Below the pieces are notes generated by a model. It ran no database searches. It worked only from the letters and a program-made list of their open reading frames with translations, and was not told where the DNA came from. Shown here one piece after another: positions 7,794 through 15,924 of a DNA stretch of 17,338 nucleotides; position 1 is the first letter of the stretch, and each line of letters starts with the position of its first letter. Location of the stretch: NCBI GenBank assembly GCA_947468255.1, contig CANIMM010000036.1, positions 1-17,338 on the forward strand, given 5' to 3'. Both the position numbers and the translations under genes were made by a program. The stretch is from Chitinophagaceae bacterium (GTDB taxonomy: Bacteria > Bacteroidota > Bacteroidia > Chitinophagales > Chitinophagaceae).

Positions 7794-8267
7794 ATGGGAA
7801 AAATTCACCTCACCACCCTTATCCATGCACCGGCAAAGCGAGTATTTGAATTAAGTAGGAATATCAATTTGCACCGAATATTTTCATCTAACCCCTATGA
7901 AACGCCGCTTGAAGGAGAAATCAAAGAGCTGATCAATGAAAATGAAACGGTAACCTGGCAGGCCAAATATCTCCTTAAAAAAAGGGATTTTACTTTAAAA
8001 ATCACCAGCATGGAGATGCCCCTCCATTTTACAACTCAGTTGGTAGAGGGAGGCTTTAAAAATTTTCGACATGAACATTATTTTAAAGCCTTCAAAAATG
8101 GCACATTTTTGATTGATGTGGTTGAGTTTGAAAGTTCATACGGCTTGATTGGAAAATGGATAGAGCAACTATTTCTAACCAGCTATATACATAATTTGCT
8201 ACTACAGCGGAATGAAGTAATTAAGCAATATGCTGAAAAAAGCAAGCAGAAGGTAATTGTGAAATAA
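7794..8267 (+). CDS. SRPBCC-fold (START/polyketide cyclase-like) protein
   Basis: A 157-residue soluble protein without signal peptide or membrane helix. The opening IHLTTLIHAPAKRVFELSRNINLHRIF is the first strand and helices of the SRPBCC fold (strand, then a P-x-x-x-V-F helix). Alternating strands follow, such as EGEIKELINENETVTWQAKYL and FTLKITSMEMPLHFTTQLVEGG. The C-terminal helix reads IGKWIEQLFLTSYIHNLLLQRN and would close the ligand cavity. The family binds hydrophobic ligands or acts on them, and sequence alone does not reveal the ligand. The stop is only 9 bases before comB, so the two are probably co-transcribed. I chose ATG 7794 because the first conserved strand begins three residues later. 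The function is unknown. Confidence 0.75.
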   Translation: MGKIHLTTLIHAPAKRVFELSRNINLHRIFSSNPYETPLEGEIKELINENETVTWQAKYLLKKRDFTLKITSMEMPLHFTTQLVEGGFKNFRHEHYFKAFKNGTFLIDVVEFESSYGLIGKWIEQLFLTSYIHNLLLQRNEVIKQYAEKSKQKVIVK

Positions 8268-8276
8268 ATAAAATCA

Positions 8277-9014
8277 ATGAAAGACGAAAAACCAGCCTTA
8301 TTTACCGCTTTATCTCCTGCATTACTTCATTTGTATGATGTGAGTAGTAGTATCGTCGTGATAATCGATGTATTAAGAGCGACCTCCACTATTGCAACGG
8401 CATTGAACAACGGAGCAAAAGATATTATTCCAGTAGATAGTGTAGCAGAATGTATTCGGCTGGGCAAGCAAATAGCTGGAATTACTGCCGGGGAAAGGGA
8501 TGGCTTAATTGCGGAAGGCTTATCTCATGGAAATTCTCCCTTTGAATATCCTGCGGAATTTGTTGCTGGCAAAACATTGGTCCTCACTACTACCAATGGT
8601 ACCAAATTATTACACATGGCATTGGAAAAGGGGGCAAAGGGAATCATCACCGGCTCGTTTCCCAATCTTTCGGCTGTATGCGACTATCTAATAGCCATGA
8701 AAATGCCAGTGATATTAGGCTGCGCAGCTTGGAAAGACAGGATGAATATTGAAGACACCCTATTTGCCGGAGCAGTAATCAGTCGCATTAAGGATCATTT
8801 TCATATAAACTGCGACTCATCCCAAGTGGCTGAAATCATGTACAATGATGCCAAAGCAGATTTATATGATTTCATGAAATCAAAAAATGCCTCCCATTAC
8901 CACCGACTTTCCCGATTGGGACTAGAAAAGGATATCCGGTATTGTCTAACAGCGGATGTAGCCAATATATTGTGCCTGTATGAAGGGGGCAAACTGATAA
9001 AAGGGAATCTTTAG
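8277..9014 (+). CDS. comB: Probable 2-phosphosulfolactate phosphatase (ComB family)
   Basis: ComB hydrolyses (R)-2-phospho-3-sulfolactate to 3-sulfolactate and phosphate using Mg2+, the second step of the PEP/sulfite route to coenzyme M in methanogens. The 245-residue length is typical. Family signatures are all present: VVIIDVLRATSTIATAL (with Asp31), GERDGL, GNSPFEY, LVLTTTNGTK, the block CAAWKDRMNIEDTLFAGAV (about 148-166) and a C-terminal SHYHRLSRLGLEKDIRYCL. Bacteria of this phylum are not known to make coenzyme M, so the real product may be sulfolactate for another use, or the substrate may differ. No phosphosulfolactate synthase (ComA) gene is nearby. It follows the SRPBCC gene by 9 bases. 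Family assignment is firm; the in vivo reaction is inferred. Confidence 0.88.
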   Translation: MKDEKPALFTALSPALLHLYDVSSSIVVIIDVLRATSTIATALNNGAKDIIPVDSVAECIRLGKQIAGITAGERDGLIAEGLSHGNSPFEYPAEFVAGKTLVLTTTNGTKLLHMALEKGAKGIITGSFPNLSAVCDYLIAMKMPVILGCAAWKDRMNIEDTLFAGAVISRIKDHFHINCDSSQVAEIMYNDAKADLYDFMKSKNASHYHRLSRLGLEKDIRYCLTADVANILCLYEGGKLIKGNL

Positions 9015-9059
9015 GCGATAAGTTTTAAAAGTAGTCATCTCTTTGAAGCAGTTTTTCTT

Positions 9060-9067
9060 TAATTTTG
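9060..9067 (+). promoter_or_regulatory. Putative -7 promoter element of the SNF2 gene
   Basis: TAATTTTG matches TAnnTTTG exactly, 77 bases before the start codon. A TTTG at 9042-9045 is upstream but only 14 bases away, shorter than usual. Confidence 0.4.
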
Positions 9068-9144
9068 CAAATTGCTCTTTTCTGAACGGGTCATTCCACT
9101 AAAAAGAGGGATCAATTTCACTTTGTAAGTTAAACCGGACTCAA

Positions 9145-12100
9145 TTGGCACTATCCCATTTAATCAAATATGTTTACAATACCGGTTCCGATGAGGTGAT
9201 CCGAAGAGGAAAAAAAATCCATGCCATTGGCAACGTTGAGTTGGTAGAGCATGATGAGCTACTGAATGGGGTAGTTTTTAGGGTAAAGGATGATATCTAC
9301 AGTACGTATTACAAAGTCAATGTTCAAAAATACACAGACCCTCAATCATTATCCCTTCGTTGCAGCTGCCCTTATAATATTGGCGATATATGCCGTCACG
9401 AAGTAGCCGCCCTTTTCCAGTTACAGGAATTGATAGATAAAAATATGCTCGGCATCAACAATGCTGTGTATAGCCAGCGGCATACGGTGGCAAAGATGAA
9501 ATACATTGATCTTAAAACCATCCGACTGCTTTGTTCACCAGACATGTATGATGCGGCCGAAACAATTTTAGAAACAACCAAGGCTGCAATCCTGGTTTCA
9601 GCCAATGAAAGAGTAGAAGCAGAATTGAAACTTGATGGGAAGTTGTTTCCGATTTTGATTCAAAAAAATGACGAACGAAATTTTGACACCTCCTGCAAAT
9701 GCGCCGAAACATCCTATCCGCTATGTGTGCACAAGACGACTTTATTTCTTCAATTATTTAGGCAATACGGTCCATATTATTTTGACACAATTCGCAACTG
9801 GGACAAGGAGAAAAACAAGCTGTTACAGATCTATGGGTATAATTTATCTGATGACTTGACTGGAAAGTTTGAGTTTGTATATAAAGAGGGAAAACCTTTT
9901 CTTATTTTACTCGACAGCTCCATCAAAAGAGTTGCCCAAGCAATTCCTGCCTTTAGGCCCGCCTATCTGCAAGATAGTCGCCCCCCCGAAATAGAGGAGC
10001 CAGCAACTATTGCTGCGACTAAAAAACTCGGACTGGTGTTTAACTTTAATGCTGCAGCCTATCCGAATTTTATAGTAGATGCCATTCAGGGCGATGTAAA
10101 TGAAAAAACGAATACGCTGTTAGGGAAGGCTGAAAAATTAGACCTCACCAAATTTGTGAACACCGATCTCTATAGCGAAGATGACAAAATGCTGTTACAG
10201 CAAATTCGAAAATTACAGACATCTGAAGTAAATAAATACCTAAATAGAAATTCACCCTTTAGCGGAATCTGGGAAAATATCATTCAAACAGATGGAGATG
10301 AATTACCTGAAGAAACTAAGTTGTTGATAACAGAATATTTTCAACCCAAACTAAAAAAAATATTTGAGGAGCAAAAAAACAACTCGTTCATTTATTATTT
10401 ACCAGAAAAAAAGAGTTTTAAAACCGATAATTTAGTAGAAGTGTCCTTGAGTGAAAACTGGATTGCACCGCAGTTTAAGATCGCATTGCATGGAGGTCAT
10501 TTTGAGCTGCAATGTCGATTAAACATTAATGGTGCCGCACAGCCTGTTACTGATAATGAATGCTACAACAGTATTCTTTATTTATTCAATCACACTTTTT
10601 ACCTCTGGCAAAAACCCGAAGATGCTTTACAGGCCGAAAAGTTTATCAAGAACGGAAGCATAGCGCTTACCAAAGAAAACTGGTCTGCTCAGATGCAGAA
10701 GCTCATCATGCCATTAACTCAGGAATACCTGGTAGAGTTTGACAAATCCCTCATCAAGGAAATAAAAAGTGGTGAGCCGGAAGTGAAATTGATGCTGCAG
10801 GAAAAAGGCGATTACTTGGTATTTCAACCCATTTTTACTTACAAGGGTTTTGAAACAAAGGCTACGGACAAGGATACTATTACCATTCCCGACGGAGATA
10901 AAATCTTAATTGTTCACAGAAACAAAGAAGCGGAACTGCGGTTTTTAGATAAGCTGAGTTCATTGCATTCGCAGTTTATACGCCCAGAAGAAGGCAACAG
11001 TTTGATATTAAAAGGTCCGGAAGTATTAAAAAACAACTGGTTTTTCTTATTTGTAGATTCAATGAAGGAATCTAAAGTGCCTGTATTTGGTTTTGAGGCC
11101 CTTAGAAATTTCCGTTTTAATACAGCCAGGCCGTCTACCCATATTCATGTAAGCAGTGGGCTAGACTGGTTTGATGCAAAAGTGGAGTTGGATTTTGAAG
11201 GGCAGCGAGTAGGTATCAATGAAATTAAAAAGGCGTTGGCCTCCAAGCAATCCTTTGTTCAGCTGAATGATGGCACATTAGGGATATTGCCGGATGAATG
11301 GCTCAAAAAGTACTCCCTGTTATTTAAGGTTGGCGACGGAAAAAATGACAAGCTCCGCTTATCAAAATATCACATGAGTGTGATTGATGAGCTTTACCAA
11401 AACCGAGATGCAACAGAATTAAGTTTTGCACTCGACGAAAAATTTGAGCGGATCAGGGAGTTCAGAAATATCCCCGAAATCGTTGCGCCAGTTAATTTGC
11501 AGGCCATTCTAAGGCCTTATCAAACTGCAGGCTATCAGTGGCTCAATTATTTAAATGAAGTCGGCTGGGGAGGTATTTTGGCAGATGACATGGGATTGGG
11601 TAAAACCGTTCAGGCGCTTACTATGTTGCAGCATTACAAAACCCAGGAGGGGAAATTAACTGCCATTGTAGTTTGCCCAACCACCTTGATTTATAACTGG
11701 GAAAATGAGATTAAAAAATTCACTCCAGACCTTAGCTGGAGAATTCATCATGGAAGTACGCGTACCAAAGACATTGCAGCATTACAGGATGCAAATATTA
11801 TCATTACTACTTACGGCACTTTACGAAGTGACATCCAGTTGCTAATGAAGGTGCTTTTTGATTATGTGGTGTTGGATGAAAGTCAGGCAATTAAAAATCC
11901 AGCATCCAAAGTAACAAAGGCAGCTTGTCTATTGATTGCAAAAAACAGGGTATGCATGAGTGGTACCCCACTTCAAAATAACACATTTGATATTTTTGCA
12001 CAAATGAATTTCCTCAATCCCGGATTGCTGGGGAGTATGGATTTTTTCCGAAATGAGTTTGCTAATCCTATTGATAAATTTGGCGAACAGGATCAAAAAG

Positions 12101-12897
12101 ATCATCTTAAAAAATTACTGTATCCTTTTATTTTACGTAGAACTAAAGAGCAGGTGGCAAAGGATTTGCCTGAAAAAACTGAAACCATTTTATTTTGCGA
12201 AATGGAAAAGGAGCAGCGTAAAATATATGATGCATACCGCAATAGCTACCGCGATAAGATTATGGGAGTGATTGACCAACAAGGTATTGATAAATCCCAA
12301 CTAACTATTTTACAGGGGCTGATGAAATTGAGGCAAATTTGCGACAGCCCTGCAATATTGAATGAAGAAGAAAAATATCCCAACCATTCCATCAAGCTCG
12401 ATGAGTTAACTCGGGAAATTGGAGAAAATATAGGAGCGCACAAGGCACTGATATTCTCCCAATTTTTGGGAATGCTTTCTCTTATCAAGGAAAAATTAAA
12501 AGAAGCAGGGGTGCCTTTTGAGTATTTCGACGGAAGTACCAGCATCAATGACCGACAAAAAGCGATTGATAATTTTCAAAATAAAGATGAAAGTCGGGTG
12601 TTCCTGATTTCATTAAAGGCGGGCGGAGTGGGGTTGAACCTTACGGCTGCAGATTACGTTTATATAGTGGACCCATGGTGGAATCCTGCTGTAGAGCAAC
12701 AGGCCATTGACCGAACGCATCGTATTGGACAAACAAAAAACATCTTTGCCTACCGAATGATCTGTATTGATACGATAGAAGATAAAATCCTGCAACTACA
12801 GGAACGCAAACGCAAACTGGCAAGTGAACTGATTTCTGACGATGTCAATTTTGTAAAAGCGTTGAGCAAGGCAGATGTCGAGTATCTTTTCAGTTAG
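9145..12897 (+). CDS. SNF2-family DEAD/DEAH-type ATPase with tandem SWIM-like zinc motifs
   Basis: A 1250-residue Swi2/Snf2 ATPase; relatives move along double-stranded DNA and remodel protein-DNA complexes without strand separation. Start is TTG 9145: the frame is open only from 9103, after a TAA, and has no ATG or GTG before it. The N-terminal part has a SWIM motif CxCx7CxH at C73, C75, C83, H85 and a second with identical spacing at C184, C186, C194, H196. A long middle region (about 200-780) has no motif I can name. The motor follows: DDMGLGKT (motif I, near 816-823), LDESQAIKN (motif II, DESQ instead of DEAQ/DEAH, near 910), MSGTPLQNN (III), ALIFSQF (IV), then LKAGGVGLNLTAADYVYIVDPWWNP and QQAIDRTHRIGQ (V-VI, near 1185). 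It appears complete. A role in transcription or DNA maintenance is inferred. It is convergent with the 43-residue small ORF. Confidence 0.94.
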   Translation: MALSHLIKYVYNTGSDEVIRRGKKIHAIGNVELVEHDELLNGVVFRVKDDIYSTYYKVNVQKYTDPQSLSLRCSCPYNIGDICRHEVAALFQLQELIDKNMLGINNAVYSQRHTVAKMKYIDLKTIRLLCSPDMYDAAETILETTKAAILVSANERVEAELKLDGKLFPILIQKNDERNFDTSCKCAETSYPLCVHKTTLFLQLFRQYGPYYFDTIRNWDKEKNKLLQIYGYNLSDDLTGKFEFVYKEGKPFLILLDSSIKRVAQAIPAFRPAYLQDSRPPEIEEPATIAATKKLGLVFNFNAAAYPNFIVDAIQGDVNEKTNTLLGKAEKLDLTKFVNTDLYSEDDKMLLQQIRKLQTSEVNKYLNRNSPFSGIWENIIQTDGDELPEETKLLITEYFQPKLKKIFEEQKNNSFIYYLPEKKSFKTDNLVEVSLSENWIAPQFKIALHGGHFELQCRLNINGAAQPVTDNECYNSILYLFNHTFYLWQKPEDALQAEKFIKNGSIALTKENWSAQMQKLIMPLTQEYLVEFDKSLIKEIKSGEPEVKLMLQEKGDYLVFQPIFTYKGFETKATDKDTITIPDGDKILIVHRNKEAELRFLDKLSSLHSQFIRPEEGNSLILKGPEVLKNNWFFLFVDSMKESKVPVFGFEALRNFRFNTARPSTHIHVSSGLDWFDAKVELDFEGQRVGINEIKKALASKQSFVQLNDGTLGILPDEWLKKYSLLFKVGDGKNDKLRLSKYHMSVIDELYQNRDATELSFALDEKFERIREFRNIPEIVAPVNLQAILRPYQTAGYQWLNYLNEVGWGGILADDMGLGKTVQALTMLQHYKTQEGKLTAIVVCPTTLIYNWENEIKKFTPDLSWRIHHGSTRTKDIAALQDANIIITTYGTLRSDIQLLMKVLFDYVVLDESQAIKNPASKVTKAACLLIAKNRVCMSGTPLQNNTFDIFAQMNFLNPGLLGSMDFFRNEFANPIDKFGEQDQKDHLKKLLYPFILRRTKEQVAKDLPEKTETILFCEMEKEQRKIYDAYRNSYRDKIMGVIDQQGIDKSQLTILQGLMKLRQICDSPAILNEEEKYPNHSIKLDELTREIGENIGAHKALIFSQFLGMLSLIKEKLKEAGVPFEYFDGSTSINDRQKAIDNFQNKDESRVFLISLKAGGVGLNLTAADYVYIVDPWWNPAVEQQAIDRTHRIGQTKNIFAYRMICIDTIEDKILQLQERKRKLASELISDDVNFVKALSKADVEYLFS

Positions 12898-12910
12898 CAT
12901 CGAAAAAATA

Positions 12911-13042
12911 TCAGGAATTGAGATAGTCTCGCAAACGCTTCATATTACGCTTATCGCTTGATTCAAAAAGCGTCTTAAAAACGTTTTGAAAAAACTTTAA
13001 CAAGACCGAAAAAAATGACGGAGAGTAGTTTTTAGTATTCAT
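12911..13042 (-). CDS. Candidate small basic protein, 43 residues
   Basis: An ATG at 13042 opens 43 codons closed by TGA at 12911-12913. The protein has a hydrophobic, Phe-rich first half (SPSFFSVLLKFFQNVFKTLF) that could form an amphipathic helix, and a basic second half (DKRNMKRLRDYL). It is not long enough for a reliable membrane-helix call. A promoter-like pair with good spacing lies 17 bases upstream. The stop is 13 bases from the SNF2 stop on the opposite strand. I do not recognise the family. It could be a chance ORF in AT-rich DNA; the promoter and the ordered composition favour a real gene. Confidence 0.45.
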   Translation of the reverse strand: MNTKNYSPSFFSVLLKFFQNVFKTLFESSDKRNMKRLRDYLNS

Positions 13043-13059
13043 AGAATTAGGATTTACTG

Positions 13060-13090
13060 TAAAGTTAACAATGCAGTTCACCTAAGTCAA
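13060..13090 (-). promoter_or_regulatory. Putative promoter of the 43-residue ORF
   Basis: On the minus strand, TTG (13088-13090), a 20-base spacer and TAACTTTA (13060-13067) resemble TTG/TAnnTTTG with one mismatch. The ATG is 17 bases downstream, giving a short leader. Confidence 0.4.
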
Positions 13091-13240
13091 TGGCAATAAT
13101 TCTAATCACTCGTAGTGAAAGTTCCATTGTTTTATTTAGATCGAAAGGACTAAAATTGAAGCAGAAAGCATTTGATAATACAGATATCGGTAGCGTATCC
13201 CTTGAGTGTTACACGATTTGATTTGTATACAGAAGGAGGG

Positions 13241-13690
13241 CTAGGAAAAATTAGGTTTGGGTTTTAATAATGGAGTTACTAGTTTTCTTTTTCCCCTACT
13301 AATATCATAGCCTGCTGTTGAAAAAGAGCGAAATAGGGAAGCTTCAAATGCAATCAATAGCTCATCTGACTGATAAAATACTTGCTGTTGTTTTTCCCCA
13401 ATTTCATTGCATATTCTGCCCATTTCTAACATAGATTTTGGGCGCAATACGATTGCGTCACATTCATTCAGTTCGATTATAATAATCTTGAAATCGTCTT
13501 CGTAAATAATATCGCCATCGGCAAGTAATTGATTTTCACCAGCTAATTCAATGACCACATTGAGCCCCGCAATTGTTTGTTTGCGCAATGACATTTTATT
13601 GGTTTCATGCCATTCCAACATCAGATAATCTATCTTACGATTATTGATATTAAAAAAATTGACGTTACCTATTTTTTCAGTAATTCGCAT
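13241..13690 (-). CDS. ureE: UreE-like protein lacking the conserved metal-binding histidine
   Basis: UreE is the dimeric nickel chaperone that hands Ni(II) to the urease maturation complex. This 149-residue protein follows the UreE plan: an N-terminal beta domain with LEWHETNKMSLRKQTIAG (25-42) and LLADGDIIYEDD (55-66), then IVLRPKSMLEMGRICNEIGEK leading into the metal-binding domain. At the place where UreE normally reads GNRHxP or GNKHLP, this protein has GEKQQQ (98-103), so the interface His is Gln101. It also has no His-rich C-terminal tail. No other urease gene (ureABC, ureDFG) is in the window. It lies 35 bases after the PAP2-like gene on the same strand. It may be a divergent paralogue with another role, or a decaying chaperone; the reading frame is intact. 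Family call moderate to good, function unsure. Confidence 0.72.
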   Translation of the reverse strand: MRITEKIGNVNFFNINNRKIDYLMLEWHETNKMSLRKQTIAGLNVVIELAGENQLLADGDIIYEDDFKIIIIELNECDAIVLRPKSMLEMGRICNEIGEKQQQVFYQSDELLIAFEASLFRSFSTAGYDISRGKRKLVTPLLKPKPNFS

Positions 13691-13725
13691 GGGGGATAAA
13701 AAATTTATAAATCGGTATTTAACTT

Positions 13726-14403
13726 TTATAAATGAATGGCAGCTCCTATAAATTGGCAGATTAAGCCAACCAGTAAACCGGCATAAATCTCTTTAGGCCG
13801 ATGATCGCTTACTATCATCCGGGAACTGCAGACGAGGCCTGTTATCAAAAAAGCAACTGTTAAGGGACCCGTCATCAGCATAGTGTTTTGTTGCATGATT
13901 ACAAGAAACAAACCCAGCAATCCACCCATTCCTATTGCATGCATGCTTATTTTATAATAAATATTAGCAATTAAAGCAGCGGATGAAGAGATGAAAACTC
14001 CAAACATAAATGCTACTAAGACTCTCGGAACAAAGCTTTGTTCTCTCAATACATATTGTGTCCAAAAGAAAAAAGTCATCGATGCGATGTATGGAATGAT
14101 TCTGTCTTTTTGAGTTTTTAAAAAAATAGAATCGATAAAACCTAATCCTTTCAGCAGTAGAATAGCAATCATAGGAAATGCAAAGGCATTGATGGCTACA
14201 AGCAGCAATATTTTATATTTTCCCATTGCGCTAAAGCCTATAAAATAGGTGGGGTGTATAAAAGCCAGTGCCCAGGTTACATAGAGCGGAATAAGAATAG
14301 GGTGAAATACATAAGAAAAAAAATTAGCCATTAGCCTTATAATGGGGGAGTGATTGACAGACTCATTCGATTTATTTTCTACAACCTGGCTTTGCATTTG
14401 CAT
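13726..14403 (-). CDS. PAP2-like integral membrane protein
   Basis: A 225-residue protein with a polar N-terminal tail (1-25) and about six hydrophobic helices. Features in the right order recall the lipid phosphatase superfamily PAP2: KTQKDRIIP (96-104) for the first motif, SMHAIG (153-158) where PSGH is usual, and SR-x5-H-x3-E (194-205) for SR-x5-H-x3-D. His155, Arg195 and His201 keep the positions of the catalytic histidines and arginine, but the first two motifs are not canonical. It could act on isoprenyl or phospholipid phosphates, or be inactive. It starts 33 bases after the rpoN stop and the UreE-like gene follows 35 bases on, so the three may be co-transcribed. ATG 14397 (third codon) is an alternative start. 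Confidence 0.65.
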   Translation of the reverse strand: MQMQSQVVENKSNESVNHSPIIRLMANFFSYVFHPILIPLYVTWALAFIHPTYFIGFSAMGKYKILLLVAINAFAFPMIAILLLKGLGFIDSIFLKTQKDRIIPYIASMTFFFWTQYVLREQSFVPRVLVAFMFGVFISSSAALIANIYYKISMHAIGMGGLLGLFLVIMQQNTMLMTGPLTVAFLITGLVCSSRMIVSDHRPKEIYAGLLVGLICQFIGAAIHL

Positions 14404-14436
14404 ATTTTAATGCCCCTTTTTAAGTTGGGGACTGAT

Positions 14437-15924
14437 TTATAATTCCTTTCTTAATCTTGCTACCGGCACATTCAGTTGCTCTCTATATTTAGCGACAGTT
14501 CTTCTAGCAATGTTATATCCTTTTTCTTGAAGCAATTCCGTCAATCTTTCATCACTTAAAGGGTGCTTTTTACTTTCTTCGCCAATTAGATCACTCAGAA
14601 TTTTTTTCACTTCCCTTGTACTAACTTCCTCCCCACTGTCAGTTTGTAAACTTTCACTGAAAAAGAATTTTAATCGGTAGGTGCCAAATTCGGTCTGAAC
14701 AAACTTGCTGTTGGCAACCCTGCTTACCGTACTGATATCGAGATTAGTCTTTTCAGCAATATCTTTTAAAATCATTGGCCTCATTTCGGTTTCGTCGCCG
14801 GTTACAAAAAAATCATATTGGTAATTCATGATGGCTTCCATTGTACTCAGCAGCGTATGTTGCCGTTGCTTGATGGCATCAATAAACCATTTGGCGGAAT
14901 CAATTTTTTGCTTGATAAACAATACCGCTTCTTTTTGTCTTTTATCTTTTTTTGTGCCTCGATCATAATCTTTCAGCATATCACGGTAACCTTCGCTTAT
15001 TCGAAGATCAGGGGCATTTCGGCTGTTGAGGGTGAGTTCCAATTTGCCGATATTATTTACTATAAAAAAATCGGGGATAACATACCCTTCTCCTTTACCA
15101 CTCCCGCCAACATTTCCGCCGGGCTTTGGATTTAACTTGACAATTTGGTGAATGATTTCTCTAAGTTGATCATCGGTAATATTTAGCCCACGTTCAATTT
15201 TTTCGTAGTGCTTTTTGGTGAACTCTTCAAAATATTTACCCAACACTTTGATTGCCATTTCCACCGTTCCGCCTTCTCCAATCCTCCTTTCCAATTGAAT
15301 GAGCAAGCATTCCTGTAAATTTCTAGCACACACGCCTGGCGGATCGAACTGTTGAATTTGTAATATCAAATCTAATATCTCTGCTTCCGTAGATTGTACA
15401 TTTTGTCTGAAAGCAAGATCGTCTACGATGGCGCTGATATCTCTTCTTAGATATCCGTCATCATCCAGGTTGCCTATAATTTGCTCGGCTACCAGTTGTT
15501 TGTGTTCATCCAAGTTTAATTGACCAACCTGTTCAAGCATGATATCAATAAATCCGGTTTCCACTTTATAGGGAATTACTTTATTGTCATCAGGATCCGG
15601 ATAATTTTCATCCCTCATTTTATAATCTGCGATATCATCATCCCCTTCTTGCACATAATCGCTGATATCTATATTTTCATAATCATCCTTGCTACCATCG
15701 AGCTCAAACTCATCTTCTTTCTTTTCAAATTCCTCCGTTGGGTCGTTTTCAAACTCCTCTGCATCCTCTTCTTCCCCTGTTTCCAAAGCTGGATTTTCTT
15801 CCAGCTCTTCCTTGATTCGTTCTTCCAATAAGGCAGTAGGCACCTGCAGTAATTTCATTAACTGAATTTGCTGGGGGGATAATTTTTGTAATTGCCTTTG
15901 ATATAGTCCCTGACTTAAAGCCAT
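14437..15924 (-). CDS. rpoN: RNA polymerase sigma-54 factor
   Basis: Sigma-54 directs RNA polymerase to -24/-12 promoters and needs an AAA+ activator to open them. The 495-residue protein has the glutamine- and leucine-rich activator-interacting region I (1-47, with QLQKLSPQQIQLMKLLQVP and ENPAL), a strongly acidic region II (about 50-115), and the core-binding domain (about 130-330, with LDDDGYLRRDI and FDPPGVCARNLQECLL). The helix-turn-helix part follows, with LKDIAEKTNLDISTVSRV, and the RpoN box ARRTVAKYR is at 473-481. The protein is complete. It is first in a minus-strand run with the PAP2-like and UreE-like genes and divergent from a small exported protein. No enhancer-binding activator gene is in the window. 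Confidence 0.97.
   Translation of the reverse strand: MALSQGLYQRQLQKLSPQQIQLMKLLQVPTALLEERIKEELEENPALETGEEEDAEEFENDPTEEFEKKEDEFELDGSKDDYENIDISDYVQEGDDDIADYKMRDENYPDPDDNKVIPYKVETGFIDIMLEQVGQLNLDEHKQLVAEQIIGNLDDDGYLRRDISAIVDDLAFRQNVQSTEAEILDLILQIQQFDPPGVCARNLQECLLIQLERRIGEGGTVEMAIKVLGKYFEEFTKKHYEKIERGLNITDDQLREIIHQIVKLNPKPGGNVGGSGKGEGYVIPDFFIVNNIGKLELTLNSRNAPDLRISEGYRDMLKDYDRGTKKDKRQKEAVLFIKQKIDSAKWFIDAIKQRQHTLLSTMEAIMNYQYDFFVTGDETEMRPMILKDIAEKTNLDISTVSRVANSKFVQTEFGTYRLKFFFSESLQTDSGEEVSTREVKKILSDLIGEESKKHPLSDERLTELLQEKGYNIARRTVAKYREQLNVPVARLRKEL

Larger units (their letters stand above)
12898..13240. other. Intergenic region between the SNF2 gene and the ureE-like gene
   Basis: About 343 bases between convergent genes. 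The left part holds a short minus-strand ORF (12911-13042) with a promoter-like sequence. From 13091 to 13240 I find no open frame of note, no strong hairpin and no repeat. There is no clear intrinsic terminator for either flanking gene. Confidence 0.5.

Noticed and set aside
9074..9108. CTCTTTT...AAAAGAG inverted repeat in the leader of the SNF2 gene
   Set aside because: AT-rich stem with a loop of about 20 bases; weak and likely chance, with no T-tract or riboswitch-like structure.
12246..12548. 100-codon minus-strand open frame within the SNF2 gene
   Set aside because: Antisense shadow of the well-conserved helicase C-terminal domain, with no independent support.
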